Assembly: GCF_902168175.1 (NCBI RefSeq)
Contig: NZ_CABHOU010000072.1
Location: 310,001-374,000 of the forward strand
Source of the DNA: an uncultured Chitinophaga sp.
GTDB lineage: Bacteria; Bacteroidota; Bacteroidia; Chitinophagales; Chitinophagaceae
DNA length: 64,000 bases
Reading direction: 5' to 3'
Each line of letters starts with the position of its first letter. The stretch's first letter is position 1. Both the position numbers and the translations under genes were made by a program. This document shows, piece after piece, positions 9,901 through 18,505 of the stretch. A model generated the notes under the pieces. It was not told the origin of the DNA, made no database searches, and was given only the letters and a program-made list of their open reading frames with translations.

Positions 9901-12900
9901 GGGGCTAGTTCTTCGCTGCTTGATCTTCGTTACTCTTCTCCAAGTGGTCCAACTATTAATAAAACCACGCTGGCTGCTTCCCTGTTCCCTGATGGCGACG
10001 GTTTTGCGAAAACCCTGGCGCTGCCTGCAGCACCGGCTGCACCGGCTAATCTGGTAGCAACAGCTGCTTCTGCTACTTCAGTAGGTCTTACATGGACGAA
10101 CAACGGTACCGACGTAACCAGCTTCGAACTTTACAGGTCTGTAAACAACAACAGCAACTTCAAACTGCACAAAACAATTGAAGTAACTGGTGCACTGCCA
10201 ACCAGCTATACAGATACTGCCTTGTTCTCTAACGTTACTTACTTCTACAAGCTGCGCGCTAAAAACGCAGGTGGAGCCTCGGTTTACTCTGCAGAAGCAA
10301 GTGCTACTGCGCTGAACAATCCTCCAACTATCACACAGCTTACTAATAAGGCGATCCATTATACTACACCGCTGACGTTGAACGTAACAGCTAACAGCCC
10401 TGACAACCAGGCGCTTACACTGACTACGGCCAACCTGCCTGTATTTGCTACATTCCAGAATAATGGTAATGGTACTGCTACGATCAACATCGTACCTACT
10501 ATCGCCAGTCTGGGTACTTACAATAACATTAGCGTAACTGCTACGGATGAACATGGTGGCATGGCTACTACTTCCTTTAGCCTGGTAGTAATTGATAACT
10601 ACATTCCTGCTCTGGGCACTATTGCACCAGCAACGGTGAAAGGTGGTAGCTCTATAAGCATTCCGCTTACAGTTTCAGATGCCAATGTGAATGATGAGAT
10701 CGAGTGGAACGTAACTGGCCTTCCTTCTTTCGCAACCTTTAACAGCGATGGCAGAACGGCGACTATTACTGCAGCCACTTCTTATGCTGACGCAGGTGTT
10801 TATCCAATCACGGTAACAGTGAATGATGACAACGGCGGTACAGATACCCAAACGTTTAACCTGAGTGTTAGTCTTTCTACACCTAACAGCAGCATCTACG
10901 TAAACTTCACTGATGGCTCTGCAACCGGTGTAGCTACGGGCTTCTGGAACAATACCAACAAGGTACCAGCTATTAACGATGTGTTCGCCAACCTGAAAGA
11001 TTCAACCAATACAGTAACTGGTGTTGGTATCAGGATCATGTCTAACTGGCAGAACGAGGGCAACGGTACTAACTTGTTAGGTGGCACTACCGGCAACAAC
11101 TCCGGTGTGTTCCCTGATAACGTAATGAGGTCTGCTTACTGGACTGGTACTAACAAACAGACACTGAAAGTGACTGGTTTGAACACAGACCCTAATTACA
11201 CTTACAAATTTACTTTCTTCGGCAGCCGCGGCAGCGTTTCCGATAACAGAACCTCTACTTACACCATCGGTGCAACTACAGTGTCTCTGAATGCTGCAGG
11301 TAATACGCAGAATACCGTTAACATTGCCAACGTAGTTGCAGATGCAAACGGTGAAGTAACCATCGATCTGAAGAACGGTACAGGTTCAGTTTATGCATAC
11401 CTGAACGCACTGGTGATCGAAGCGGTTTACGACGACCATTCTGTTCCTGCTAAAGCAAATAACCTTACTGCTACCGAAGTAGCTACTGGTGTACGTCTTA
11501 ACTGGCTGCCTGTTGCTTACAACGATAATGGTTATGAAGTGTACAGAGCTACCAGCCACGCTGGTCCTTACACCCTGCTGAACCCAGGCGCGAGCAATGC
11601 ACACGCCAGCAGCTACGCAGATAACACCGCAACTGGTGGTTCTAGCTACTACTATACTGTTAGGGCATACAACAGCTACGGCTTCTCTGCTTACAGCGAC
11701 ACTGTGCAAATCGCTACTACCAGCAAACCTCCGGTTCTTACAGACATCAGCAATATCAACATTAAATCAAATGTTACTCAGAATATTGCTGTAAACGTGA
11801 AAGTAGATCCAGGTACAGTGGTTGCGCTTAGCGGTATTAACCTGCCTGCCTTCGCTACCCTTACCGACAACGGTGACGGTACCGGTAACCTGGCCCTGGC
11901 TCCTAACGCTACTCAGGTTGGTGTTTATAACAACGTGAAAATCAAAGCTACCGACAACTTCGGTAACGGTGATACCACTACATTCTCAATCACAGTTAAA
12001 GATGCTTCCACTACAGCTATCTTCGTGAACTTCAATGAAGTATCACCTGCAGGATCGCCATGGAACAACTACAACAGGGTGCCTGCCGTTAACGGTGCTA
12101 TCACTAATATGGTAGATGAAAACGGTGCCGGTTCCGGTGTAACAATCACCCAGCTGGACGCTATCGAAGGTGTAAACGCCCTCGGTGCAACTACAGGTGG
12201 TAACACTGGTATTTATCCTGATGCGGTAATGCAGTCTTCTTATTACGATGGTTCTGGTGCCGCTAAACGCTTCAGGCTTACAGGTCTGGCTACAGACAGG
12301 AAGTACAACCTGGTATTCTTCGGCAGCCGTAGCGCTGTGGTAGACAACAGGACGACTGATTACACTGCTGGCGGCCAAACAGTTTCCCTGAACGCAGCAA
12401 GCAACACTGCTAACACTGTTCAGATAAATGGTCTTAGCCCGAATGCAAGCGGTGAAATTGAATTTAGCTTCAAGAAAAACAGCGCGGCAGTTTACGGCTA
12501 CCTTAACGCACTGGTAATCCAGTCTTATGAAGACAATGGTGTGCCTTTGGCTCCGTCTAACCTTACAGCTACCAGCAAGTCCAAAACATCAATTGGTCTT
12601 ACATGGGCAAACAAGGCAAGCGGTGCTACGGCTAACGAGATCTACAGGTCTACAAGCGCTGATGGTACATTCAACCTGCTGACTACTGTTTCTGGTACAA
12701 CTGCCAGCTACACAGATAACGGCCTGGCCACCAATGCTAAATACTACTATAAAGTAAGAACTAAAGTAGGTACTGTTAATTCAGAATATAGTAACCTGGC
12801 TGACGCCGCTACTTACGCCTACTCTATCTACATGAACTTCAACCGTGACAACCCGGCTGGTTCACCCTGGAACAACACCAACAACGTTCCTCAGCTGAAC

Positions 12901-13716
12901 GATAAGTACCTGCTGTTCAACGATGAAGGTAATAACTCCGGTATTTCAGTAGAAGTTACGAAAGACTTCAGCGGCGAGAATCCGTTTGGTATGGTAACCG
13001 GCAACAACTCTGGTGTATTCCCGGACAACGTGATCAGGAGCACCTGGTGGTTGGATGTTGGTGTAACCAGCAAACTGAAAGTGACCGGTCTTAACCTTTC
13101 ACAATCTTACACTTTCGTATTCTTCGGTAGCCGTGATGGTGATGGAGACAGAACTACTGTATACACTGTAAACGGTAAGAGTGTATCTTTGAACTGTGCT
13201 AAGAACGTAAACAACACGGTTCAGTTGACAGATATCAGGCCGGATGCTAACGGTGAGGCGGAAATTACAATCTCACTTGGAGCTACTTCTTCTTATGGTT
13301 ACATCGGTGCCCTGGTTATCCACGGCTACGAAGCAAAAGACGAAGCAACCCAGTCTCAGACTATCAATGCCCGCACAATTGCGGTAGGTAATACTCAGAG
13401 TACTACGATCATTGATTATGCGTTTAATAAGAAAGAAAACGATAACAAACTCGAAGTAAACCAGGTATATCCAAATCCGTTCAAAGATGCGGTTACCCTG
13501 AACCTCGACAATAAAGGCACCAGCAAGAGAGTTGCTGTACGGTTGTTCGATCTGTCAGGTAAACAGGTATTCGGTAAAGCACTAGGTGATTTGGGAGTGG
13601 GCAGGCATAACCTCAGAGTTGAATTTGGAAGCACCGCAAATGCAACTGGTTTCTATCTCCTGGAAGTGATTGCTGACAACAAATCAGTAAAAACTATTAA
13701 GCTCATTAAAAAATAA
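6943..13716 (+). CDS. Giant T9SS-secreted multidomain protein with esterase-like head
   Basis: 2257 residues from the ATG that begins a classic signal peptide (MKQLYRLLLSIVLLASAFVVKAQ); an upstream in-frame start would bury it. Order: alpha/beta-hydrolase of the PHB-depolymerase/feruloyl-esterase type (about 70-270; nucleophile S179 in GLSGGG, candidate D229 and H261 in NGHDSW); Ig-like segments; fibronectin III; PA14-like (about 641-768); FN3; second PA14-like (876-1006); FN3; two cadherin/He_PIG-like domains; then three copies of an unassigned ~175-residue module (from about 1317, 1692 and 1961) interleaved with FN3/Ig domains; and a C-terminal Por sorting domain (VYPNPFKD...GFYLLEV). It should be exported by T9SS and held at or released from the surface. 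Position inside a Wzx/Wzy locus suggests it acts on or binds the polymer; substrate unknown. Confidence 0.85.
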   Translation: MKQLYRLLLSIVLLASAFVVKAQTGVLNPNDPIVVYNAASPPATPAWGVLAKWVKTNRLNWNTSSYKAYYFNGGAFRVKFPKSYQHGVNDGKVYPMIIFFHGVGEKGTIYDNEFQLYHGGQVHMNKVDNGDFDGFLVYPQNTSGFFGAGDYDRLNILINNYFVPQAKVDINRIYVEGLSGGGSATWEILIGYPKLIAGASPISAASLSFKNSVNSYKYTPIWQFQGGLDKNPDPGTATDVYNNALAAGANMKLSIYPQNGHDSWNKAWAEADFFPNVNRANKTNPWPLTGRTEFCPGDAINLTLGLTAGFDGYEWRKNGVVIPGATGNTIAVNSIGTYDARIKRGSTWSYYSPIPVVIKIKTPTVPPAITLAGLQSRVIPAPDGKTSVTLQVPSTYATYSWKNVANNTVLGTTNTLTVSTPGSYTVKVTEQYGCSSDFSTPYTVVNANGANAPAAPSNVSVLPVSKTQLEVNWVKNPNAPNPETGFEIYRASTPGGAYTLIDTVVANTLSYVDDNLNANTPYYYVVRAVNNNGGSPKSAEGTGTTLNDEVAPTAPANLTIAGNAGSFMVLTWTASTDDVAVSNYDIYINGTKSYSVAGDKTTATVYNLVKGQLYNIVVKARDLTGNVSPASNQVAALAYQTGLKWKYYPGSTTYSAIPDFSLQTPAATGISPRPDVTIATQADYFGIMWEGFIKIPASGNYTFETVSDDGAAVVINGTTVNTRTTAGTATGTINLAAGTYPIKISYTENTGSASIRLYWKNTPTGIGNSRQEIPVTQFVENEASAGVVPAAPTQLKATASSYNNINLTWTDNSDNETGFEIYRSATYTGTYTTVGTVGANVTSYADAGLAPSKEYYYKVKAINAAGSSAFNTLVAGLDYKYYEFTSAPAAMPDFAALTPKKTGNVTTVSMGMRDRSTNYGLVYTGHLNIATSSSNYIFYLRADDAAQLYIDGVRWLDNTVADKNIERSANVPLIAGLHTIEVRHFNGASSSLLDLRYSSPSGPTINKTTLAASLFPDGDGFAKTLALPAAPAAPANLVATAASATSVGLTWTNNGTDVTSFELYRSVNNNSNFKLHKTIEVTGALPTSYTDTALFSNVTYFYKLRAKNAGGASVYSAEASATALNNPPTITQLTNKAIHYTTPLTLNVTANSPDNQALTLTTANLPVFATFQNNGNGTATINIVPTIASLGTYNNISVTATDEHGGMATTSFSLVVIDNYIPALGTIAPATVKGGSSISIPLTVSDANVNDEIEWNVTGLPSFATFNSDGRTATITAATSYADAGVYPITVTVNDDNGGTDTQTFNLSVSLSTPNSSIYVNFTDGSATGVATGFWNNTNKVPAINDVFANLKDSTNTVTGVGIRIMSNWQNEGNGTNLLGGTTGNNSGVFPDNVMRSAYWTGTNKQTLKVTGLNTDPNYTYKFTFFGSRGSVSDNRTSTYTIGATTVSLNAAGNTQNTVNIANVVADANGEVTIDLKNGTGSVYAYLNALVIEAVYDDHSVPAKANNLTATEVATGVRLNWLPVAYNDNGYEVYRATSHAGPYTLLNPGASNAHASSYADNTATGGSSYYYTVRAYNSYGFSAYSDTVQIATTSKPPVLTDISNINIKSNVTQNIAVNVKVDPGTVVALSGINLPAFATLTDNGDGTGNLALAPNATQVGVYNNVKIKATDNFGNGDTTTFSITVKDASTTAIFVNFNEVSPAGSPWNNYNRVPAVNGAITNMVDENGAGSGVTITQLDAIEGVNALGATTGGNTGIYPDAVMQSSYYDGSGAAKRFRLTGLATDRKYNLVFFGSRSAVVDNRTTDYTAGGQTVSLNAASNTANTVQINGLSPNASGEIEFSFKKNSAAVYGYLNALVIQSYEDNGVPLAPSNLTATSKSKTSIGLTWANKASGATANEIYRSTSADGTFNLLTTVSGTTASYTDNGLATNAKYYYKVRTKVGTVNSEYSNLADAATYAYSIYMNFNRDNPAGSPWNNTNNVPQLNDKYLLFNDEGNNSGISVEVTKDFSGENPFGMVTGNNSGVFPDNVIRSTWWLDVGVTSKLKVTGLNLSQSYTFVFFGSRDGDGDRTTVYTVNGKSVSLNCAKNVNNTVQLTDIRPDANGEAEITISLGATSSYGYIGALVIHGYEAKDEATQSQTINARTIAVGNTQSTTIIDYAFNKKENDNKLEVNQVYPNPFKDAVTLNLDNKGTSKRVAVRLFDLSGKQVFGKALGDLGVGRHNLRVEFGSTANATGFYLLEVIADNKSVKTIKLIKK
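10891..13341 (+). repeat. Three diverged copies of a ~175-residue module inside the giant protein
   Basis: Copies begin near 10891, 12016 and 12823 and each spans about 520-540 bases. Shared landmarks, in order: an opening strand of the form (S/A)I(Y/F)(V/M)NF, WNN.N.VP..N, (F/Y)PD(N/A)V(M/I), (K/F)FFGSR or VFFGSR, VSLN, NTV, and a closing Y.N/GALVI. The copies differ at most positions, so they are old duplications, not recent ones. The predicted character is an all-beta, jelly-roll-like binding module; I do not recognise a named family. Confidence 0.75.
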
Positions 13717-13728
13717 GTAGTCATACCC

Positions 13729-13767
13729 GACTGAAAAAATCCGGTGTTGAACCGGATTTTTTCAGTC
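13729..13767. terminator. Perfect 17-bp palindrome, strong intrinsic terminator
   Basis: Arms 13729-13745 and 13751-13767 are exact reverse complements with a five-base loop (GTTGA). Each arm contains a six-base A or T run, so the hairpin can terminate in both directions; on the plus strand it begins 12 bases after the giant gene's stop. It separates that gene from the Wzc-like gene 43 bases further on, so the downstream genes probably need their own promoter or read-through. Confidence 0.85.
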
Positions 13768-13809
13768 TTTATAAATTATAGTATTTCATACTTTGTCATT
13801 ATTACTAAT

Positions 13810-16005
13810 ATGGATCTGATTTATCTGATTAAATCGTTGTTACGCAAGAAGTGGCTGATCATTATCAGTACAATTCTGGCAGTTTTGTTAGCCTTCGTTC
13901 TGACCATTAACGAAAAACGTTTGTACCGCTCCGTGGCCCAGCTGGCCACAGGTTTCACCACTACCGACCAGGTGAAACTTAAAACTGACGAAGGATTTAA
14001 CATTTACGAGATCGACGTAAAGTTTAACAACGTAACGGAAGCCTTCCGGTCATCTAAAGTATTAAGCATGTTGTCGTACAGTGTAATGCTGCACGATCTT
14101 GAAACCCCTTCAAAAGCTTTCCGCAAGTTAACTGCCGAGGAAAAAGAGAAAGAAGGAAAACTTCGCCTCTCCGCCCCTGCTGTGATTACGGTATTAAAAG
14201 AAAAATACTCATCAGAAACCCTCCTCAGTTCCTACAATCCCGAAGAGCGGAAAATCCTGGAATTGATTAAATTATACAAGTACGACCTCGAAAGCATTAA
14301 GAAAATGCTTTTCGTAGGCCGCGTACAACGTACCGATTACCTCGACGTTGAATACAACTCCAGCAATCCCGAGCTTTCTGCCTACATGGTAAACCAGGGC
14401 TGCGCAGAGTTCCTTCGTAACAACGAGTCTTCCCGCACGCAACAGAACTCTCAATCTATTGAAACCCTGGCCAAACTGTCTGAGCAGAAAAAGGAAGTAT
14501 TGGACGGTAAAATCCAGCAACTGAGGCTTAAAGGTGGAGTAGACGTTTCTGTGGAAAGTACCAGCAAGCTTACGCAGGTAAGTACTTTCGAGGTGAAGTT
14601 GTCGGACGAGAAAACGCTCCTTAACTCTTCTCAATTGGGGCTGGCGGATGTGGTAAGAGCGATTGGCGAAATGGACCGCACCAACGCCGCTACGGTTGCT
14701 GCTCCCAGTACAGCCAGTGCAGACCTTATCCGCATAAGGAACGAGCGGGATGCTGCCTTCCAGGAATACCAGAACAAGGGCTCCAACGACAAAGAACTTT
14801 TTAATAAATACCAACGCCTGAAAACGGAATACCAGAACAAAGCTGCTTCCATGAATAGCGCTGGCAGCGCTCCAGCCTCTGGTGGACTTACCAGGGCTCA
14901 GTTGCAGCAGAAAAAGTCAGAACTGGAAATTCAGATCAAAACCTCACAGCAGAACATTTATGACCTGGAGAGGAAAATTGCCAGCCTTAACGCTGGCGTG
15001 TACAGCGCAGCTTCCCGCAACGCCGACAATATGGCTATGCAGAAGGAACTGGATCTTGCACAGAGTGAATATGAGAACGTGAAGAGCCGTTACGATGCGG
15101 CAATGAATAATAAGGTGGCGCCAATGGACGACTTCCGCCAGATTCTCTTCGGGCAGCCCGCTGTAGAACCAGAGCCGTCAAAACGCCTGATCATACTTGG
15201 CCTGGCTGGCATGACTATGTTCGTTTTCTGCTGTATTGCCATCATATTCCTGGAGTATATCGACGTGTCTATCAAAACTCCTTCTCAGTACCTGAAAATT
15301 ATTGATTTGAAGCAACTGAGCGTAATCAATAAATTAAACCTGAAAAAAGGCAATCTTAATGATATATTCGATAGCGCCGATCAAAAGAATAAAGCAAGCA
15401 ATACCTTCAGAGAGCATATCCGTAAATTGCGTTACGAGATTGAAAAGAGTGGTCATAAGATATTCCTGATTACCAGCGCAAGGCCGCAGGAAGGTAAGTC
15501 GACGATCATCAAAGCCCTTTCGCACAGCTTTAGCGTAAGCAAAAAGAAAGTGCTTATCATTGATACCAACTTCCCCAACAATACACTCACAAAAGAGTTT
15601 GAAGCCGCCGAAAATCTTGAAGGATTTAGCGCCCCGGATAACAATGTAAGCATGGAAAAGCTGAGGAAGATCATCAGCAAAACAAGTATTGAACATGTAG
15701 ATATTATCGGTTCTAAAGGTGGCGACTATACGCCGGCTGAAGTACTGGGAGAGAACAACGTACTTAACTATCTTCCGTTACTTACCACAGAATATGATTT
15801 CATTTTCATGGAAGGCCCGGCATTAAACAACCGTGCAGATAGTAAAGAATTGCTTCGTTATGCAGATACTGTAATTTCTGTTGTGTCGGCCAGGTCCACG
15901 ATCAAACAAACCGATAAGGAAACAATTGCATTCCTGCAGGGATTGAATGGTAAATACACAGGTGCTATCTTGAACTATGTAGAGCTCGAGAATATCGACC
16001 TCTAG
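13810..16005 (+). CDS. Wzc-like polysaccharide co-polymerase with degenerate ATPase domain
   Basis: 731 residues from the ATG before MDLIYLIKSLLRKKW; the frame extends upstream but only into the terminator region. Layout: N-terminal Wzz domain with membrane helix (about 14-32), long periplasmic coiled-coil region (about 230-450, GNVR-like), second membrane helix (459-483), then a BY-kinase/MinD-fold domain. Walker A is SARPQEGKST (lysine near 563) and the A' strand is VLIIDTNFP. The Walker B position reads FIFMEGPAL, without the usual aspartate, and the C-terminus lacks the tyrosine cluster of true autokinases. It should set polymer chain length at the inner membrane; kinase activity is doubtful. 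Confidence 0.87.
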   Translation: MDLIYLIKSLLRKKWLIIISTILAVLLAFVLTINEKRLYRSVAQLATGFTTTDQVKLKTDEGFNIYEIDVKFNNVTEAFRSSKVLSMLSYSVMLHDLETPSKAFRKLTAEEKEKEGKLRLSAPAVITVLKEKYSSETLLSSYNPEERKILELIKLYKYDLESIKKMLFVGRVQRTDYLDVEYNSSNPELSAYMVNQGCAEFLRNNESSRTQQNSQSIETLAKLSEQKKEVLDGKIQQLRLKGGVDVSVESTSKLTQVSTFEVKLSDEKTLLNSSQLGLADVVRAIGEMDRTNAATVAAPSTASADLIRIRNERDAAFQEYQNKGSNDKELFNKYQRLKTEYQNKAASMNSAGSAPASGGLTRAQLQQKKSELEIQIKTSQQNIYDLERKIASLNAGVYSAASRNADNMAMQKELDLAQSEYENVKSRYDAAMNNKVAPMDDFRQILFGQPAVEPEPSKRLIILGLAGMTMFVFCCIAIIFLEYIDVSIKTPSQYLKIIDLKQLSVINKLNLKKGNLNDIFDSADQKNKASNTFREHIRKLRYEIEKSGHKIFLITSARPQEGKSTIIKALSHSFSVSKKKVLIIDTNFPNNTLTKEFEAAENLEGFSAPDNNVSMEKLRKIISKTSIEHVDIIGSKGGDYTPAEVLGENNVLNYLPLLTTEYDFIFMEGPALNNRADSKELLRYADTVISVVSARSTIKQTDKETIAFLQGLNGKYTGAILNYVELENIDL

Positions 16006-16028
16006 CCTTGCTACTTTGAAACCTTAAC

Positions 16029-17144
16029 ATGAAGCTTAAGTTATTTAATACAGATATTGTTAACAACAGCCGGCTCCCCTGGGTAGACTATGCACGTGGC
16101 ATTGCTATCATGCTGGTGTTATACCGCCATATATATGAAGGTATATCCCGCGCCGGACTGTCTGGGCAAAACTTTGCCTACCTCGAACATGCTAATATTA
16201 TTTTTTATAGTTTCCGTATGCCGCTATTCTTTATTCTTTCCGGTGTATTTATTGGGAAGAGTTTAAAGAAGAGAAGTGTACAAACATTGATCAACAACAA
16301 GTTCAGCACCCTTTTCTGGCCATACATGGTATGGTCGCTGATACAAGTTACGCTGCAATTGTTGCTGGCCGGTTATGTAAATGCCGACAGGACCGTAAAT
16401 GACTTCTGGTACATTTTCGTGTTCCCGAGGCGAATCGACCAGTTTTGGTACCTATATGCGCTGTTTAATGTATCGGTACTGTATATTATTACCCGCGAAA
16501 AACTTCGCCTTAAGATCTGGCATCAGCTTGCCCTGGGCGTTGCGGCTTTCCTGTTCTCCAGCTGGCTATCGGTAAAGAAGATTGACCTGGGTTTTGGTTA
16601 TGATCTGTTACACTATTATGTGTTCTTTGCATTGGGTGATCTTATTTCAGATAAACTGCTGAACAGGGAAATGTATGCTAAGTATGCATCCTGGAAAACG
16701 TTTGCGGTGTTACTGCCTGTATTTATCATTGGCCAGTATTATTTCCTGGAAAAAAACCTGGAGAAGGGCGACTATGAGTACGTAGAGGCTTATCAGCCAA
16801 TGCTGTTTACCTTAATAGCTGTTTCCGGCTGTGCATTTATGGCCAATATTGCCTTTATGCTTCAGAAGTATAATGTGATGAAGATACTGCGTGTCATCGG
16901 CTTTCACTCCCTGTATATTTATGTATCGCATGTGCTTGTTGCCTCGGCCACCAGGGTTATGTTGGTGAAGGCCGGCATTACCTACGTGCCCGTAATGCTG
17001 CTGATCTGCTTGTTTTTTGCGCTGGTTATCCCTATTATGGTTTACAATATTGCCATGCAGATCGGTGCATGGTGGCTCTACAGCCTTGATAAACCAGAAC
17101 CCGTAAAAACATCTTCATCCACCCCCAAACAACAACCTGCGTAA
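16029..17144 (+). CDS. Second integral membrane acyltransferase of the locus
   Basis: 371 residues, about ten membrane helices, Acyltransferase_3 family. The conserved opening WVDYARGIAIMLVLYRHIYEG carries the Arg and His typical of the family; FRMPLFFILSGVFIG and FWYLYALFNV are further family blocks. It starts 23 bases after the Wzc-like gene and ends 11 bases before the flippase gene, so it is part of the same operon. Expected role: O-acylation of the repeat unit before or during export. It differs clearly in sequence from the acyltransferase at 5.3-6.5 kb, so two different substituents or sites are likely (inference). Confidence 0.87.
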   Translation: MKLKLFNTDIVNNSRLPWVDYARGIAIMLVLYRHIYEGISRAGLSGQNFAYLEHANIIFYSFRMPLFFILSGVFIGKSLKKRSVQTLINNKFSTLFWPYMVWSLIQVTLQLLLAGYVNADRTVNDFWYIFVFPRRIDQFWYLYALFNVSVLYIITREKLRLKIWHQLALGVAAFLFSSWLSVKKIDLGFGYDLLHYYVFFALGDLISDKLLNREMYAKYASWKTFAVLLPVFIIGQYYFLEKNLEKGDYEYVEAYQPMLFTLIAVSGCAFMANIAFMLQKYNVMKILRVIGFHSLYIYVSHVLVASATRVMLVKAGITYVPVMLLICLFFALVIPIMVYNIAMQIGAWWLYSLDKPEPVKTSSSTPKQQPA

Positions 17145-17155
17145 GGTTAAGATCC

Positions 17156-18505
17156 ATGAGCGAAAAGAAATATTCATATTGGCTACAATCAGGCGTCTAC
17201 AGCGGCTTGCAAAAGCTTACAGTAGTGCTTTTTGGGTTCGGCACCGTTATCATGTTAACTCGTTCGATGAGTAAGCCTGAAATGGGAGTATGGAGCCTGT
17301 TCCTGATTTTTATAGGTTATATAGAAACAATCCGTACCTCACTGATAAAAAATGCGGTGATCAAGTACCTGAACAGTGCTGAGAAGTCAGAACATGTTTA
17401 TGTAAACTCCGCTGCGCTTTGCCTCAATGTATTTATAACTGTTGGTATTGCCCTGCTGTTGGCAATAACGATAGTGCCAGCCAGTGTCTTTTTAAAGGCT
17501 CCTGCCCTATCTAATGTGATATTCCTCTTTTTACCTGGCATGTTACTGCTCATCCCTTTCTCTCATTTTGAATGGGTGCAGAATGCTAATGCGGATTTTA
17601 AAGGTGTTTTCTGGGCTTACCTGGTGAGGCAGGGTACGTCTTTTGTAATGATCAGCATCGATTTTATTGTGCATGGGCATGTGGACCTTATCAGGCTGAT
17701 CATCTACTTCAACGCAGGCATCGTATTAGGCACGCTTACTTCGTATATTTTCGCACGCCGGTTCCTGCGTAAGCAGTTCATTTATAGTAAGGAGTGGCTG
17801 GCCAGGATGTGGCATTTCGGTAAGTATGTGTTCGGTACTAACCTCAGCGCTTCCGTATTCAGAAATACCGATCAGTTTATCGTATCCTCTGTACACGGAG
17901 CGGCAGCTGTGGCGCTTTACGGTGTGTGTGTACGCATCTCTAACCTGGTGGATGTACCTTCCCAGGTATTGGGCGACATACTGTTCCCCAAAAGTGCGGA
18001 AGTAATGCGGGAAGGCAATATTGAAAGGGTGAAGTTTTTCTATGAAAAGGCCGTGGGAGTGGTAATGGCAATTTGCGTCCCCGGCAGTCTTTTTATCTTC
18101 CTGCTCCCGAAATTTATTCTTGGCATTGTAGGAGGTGGCGAATATGTGGAGGCGGCTTATTTGCTACAGCTGACGATGGCTTATGGCATGTTTCTGCCTT
18201 TTATCAAGCAGTTCGGTACCATCATGGACTCTACTGGTTTTCCTAAAACTAACTTCCTGGTGATGACTATTATTGCAGTGATCAATATCGGGATATGCAG
18301 CGTGTTTGCAAGGGAATTTGGTATTGTAGGCGCGGCTTATGGCACAATGACTTCTTACCTCATTTGTTTTATTATCACTTCAGCTATACTCTTTAAGAAG
18401 TTCAATGCGAGTATAACCAACTGCTTCAAATACATGTTCCAGTTCTACCCGGAAATGTACCAGTTATTTCAACAAAGGTTTTTATTAAAATTGAAAGCAA
18501 GATGA
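17156..18505 (+). CDS. Wzx-like oligosaccharide flippase
   Basis: 449 residues with twelve or more hydrophobic helices, of the polysaccharide transporter (MOP superfamily) type. The N-terminus SGVYSGLQKLTVVLFGFGT and the central block FGTNLSASVFRNTDQFIVSS with a charged residue in a membrane helix are typical of Wzx/RfbX proteins. It flips undecaprenyl-diphosphate-linked repeat units across the inner membrane. Its last codons overlap the next gene in an ATGA arrangement, showing tight translational coupling with the glycosyltransferase. Confidence 0.85.
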   Translation: MSEKKYSYWLQSGVYSGLQKLTVVLFGFGTVIMLTRSMSKPEMGVWSLFLIFIGYIETIRTSLIKNAVIKYLNSAEKSEHVYVNSAALCLNVFITVGIALLLAITIVPASVFLKAPALSNVIFLFLPGMLLLIPFSHFEWVQNANADFKGVFWAYLVRQGTSFVMISIDFIVHGHVDLIRLIIYFNAGIVLGTLTSYIFARRFLRKQFIYSKEWLARMWHFGKYVFGTNLSASVFRNTDQFIVSSVHGAAAVALYGVCVRISNLVDVPSQVLGDILFPKSAEVMREGNIERVKFFYEKAVGVVMAICVPGSLFIFLLPKFILGIVGGGEYVEAAYLLQLTMAYGMFLPFIKQFGTIMDSTGFPKTNFLVMTIIAVINIGICSVFAREFGIVGAAYGTMTSYLICFIITSAILFKKFNASITNCFKYMFQFYPEMYQLFQQRFLLKLKAR

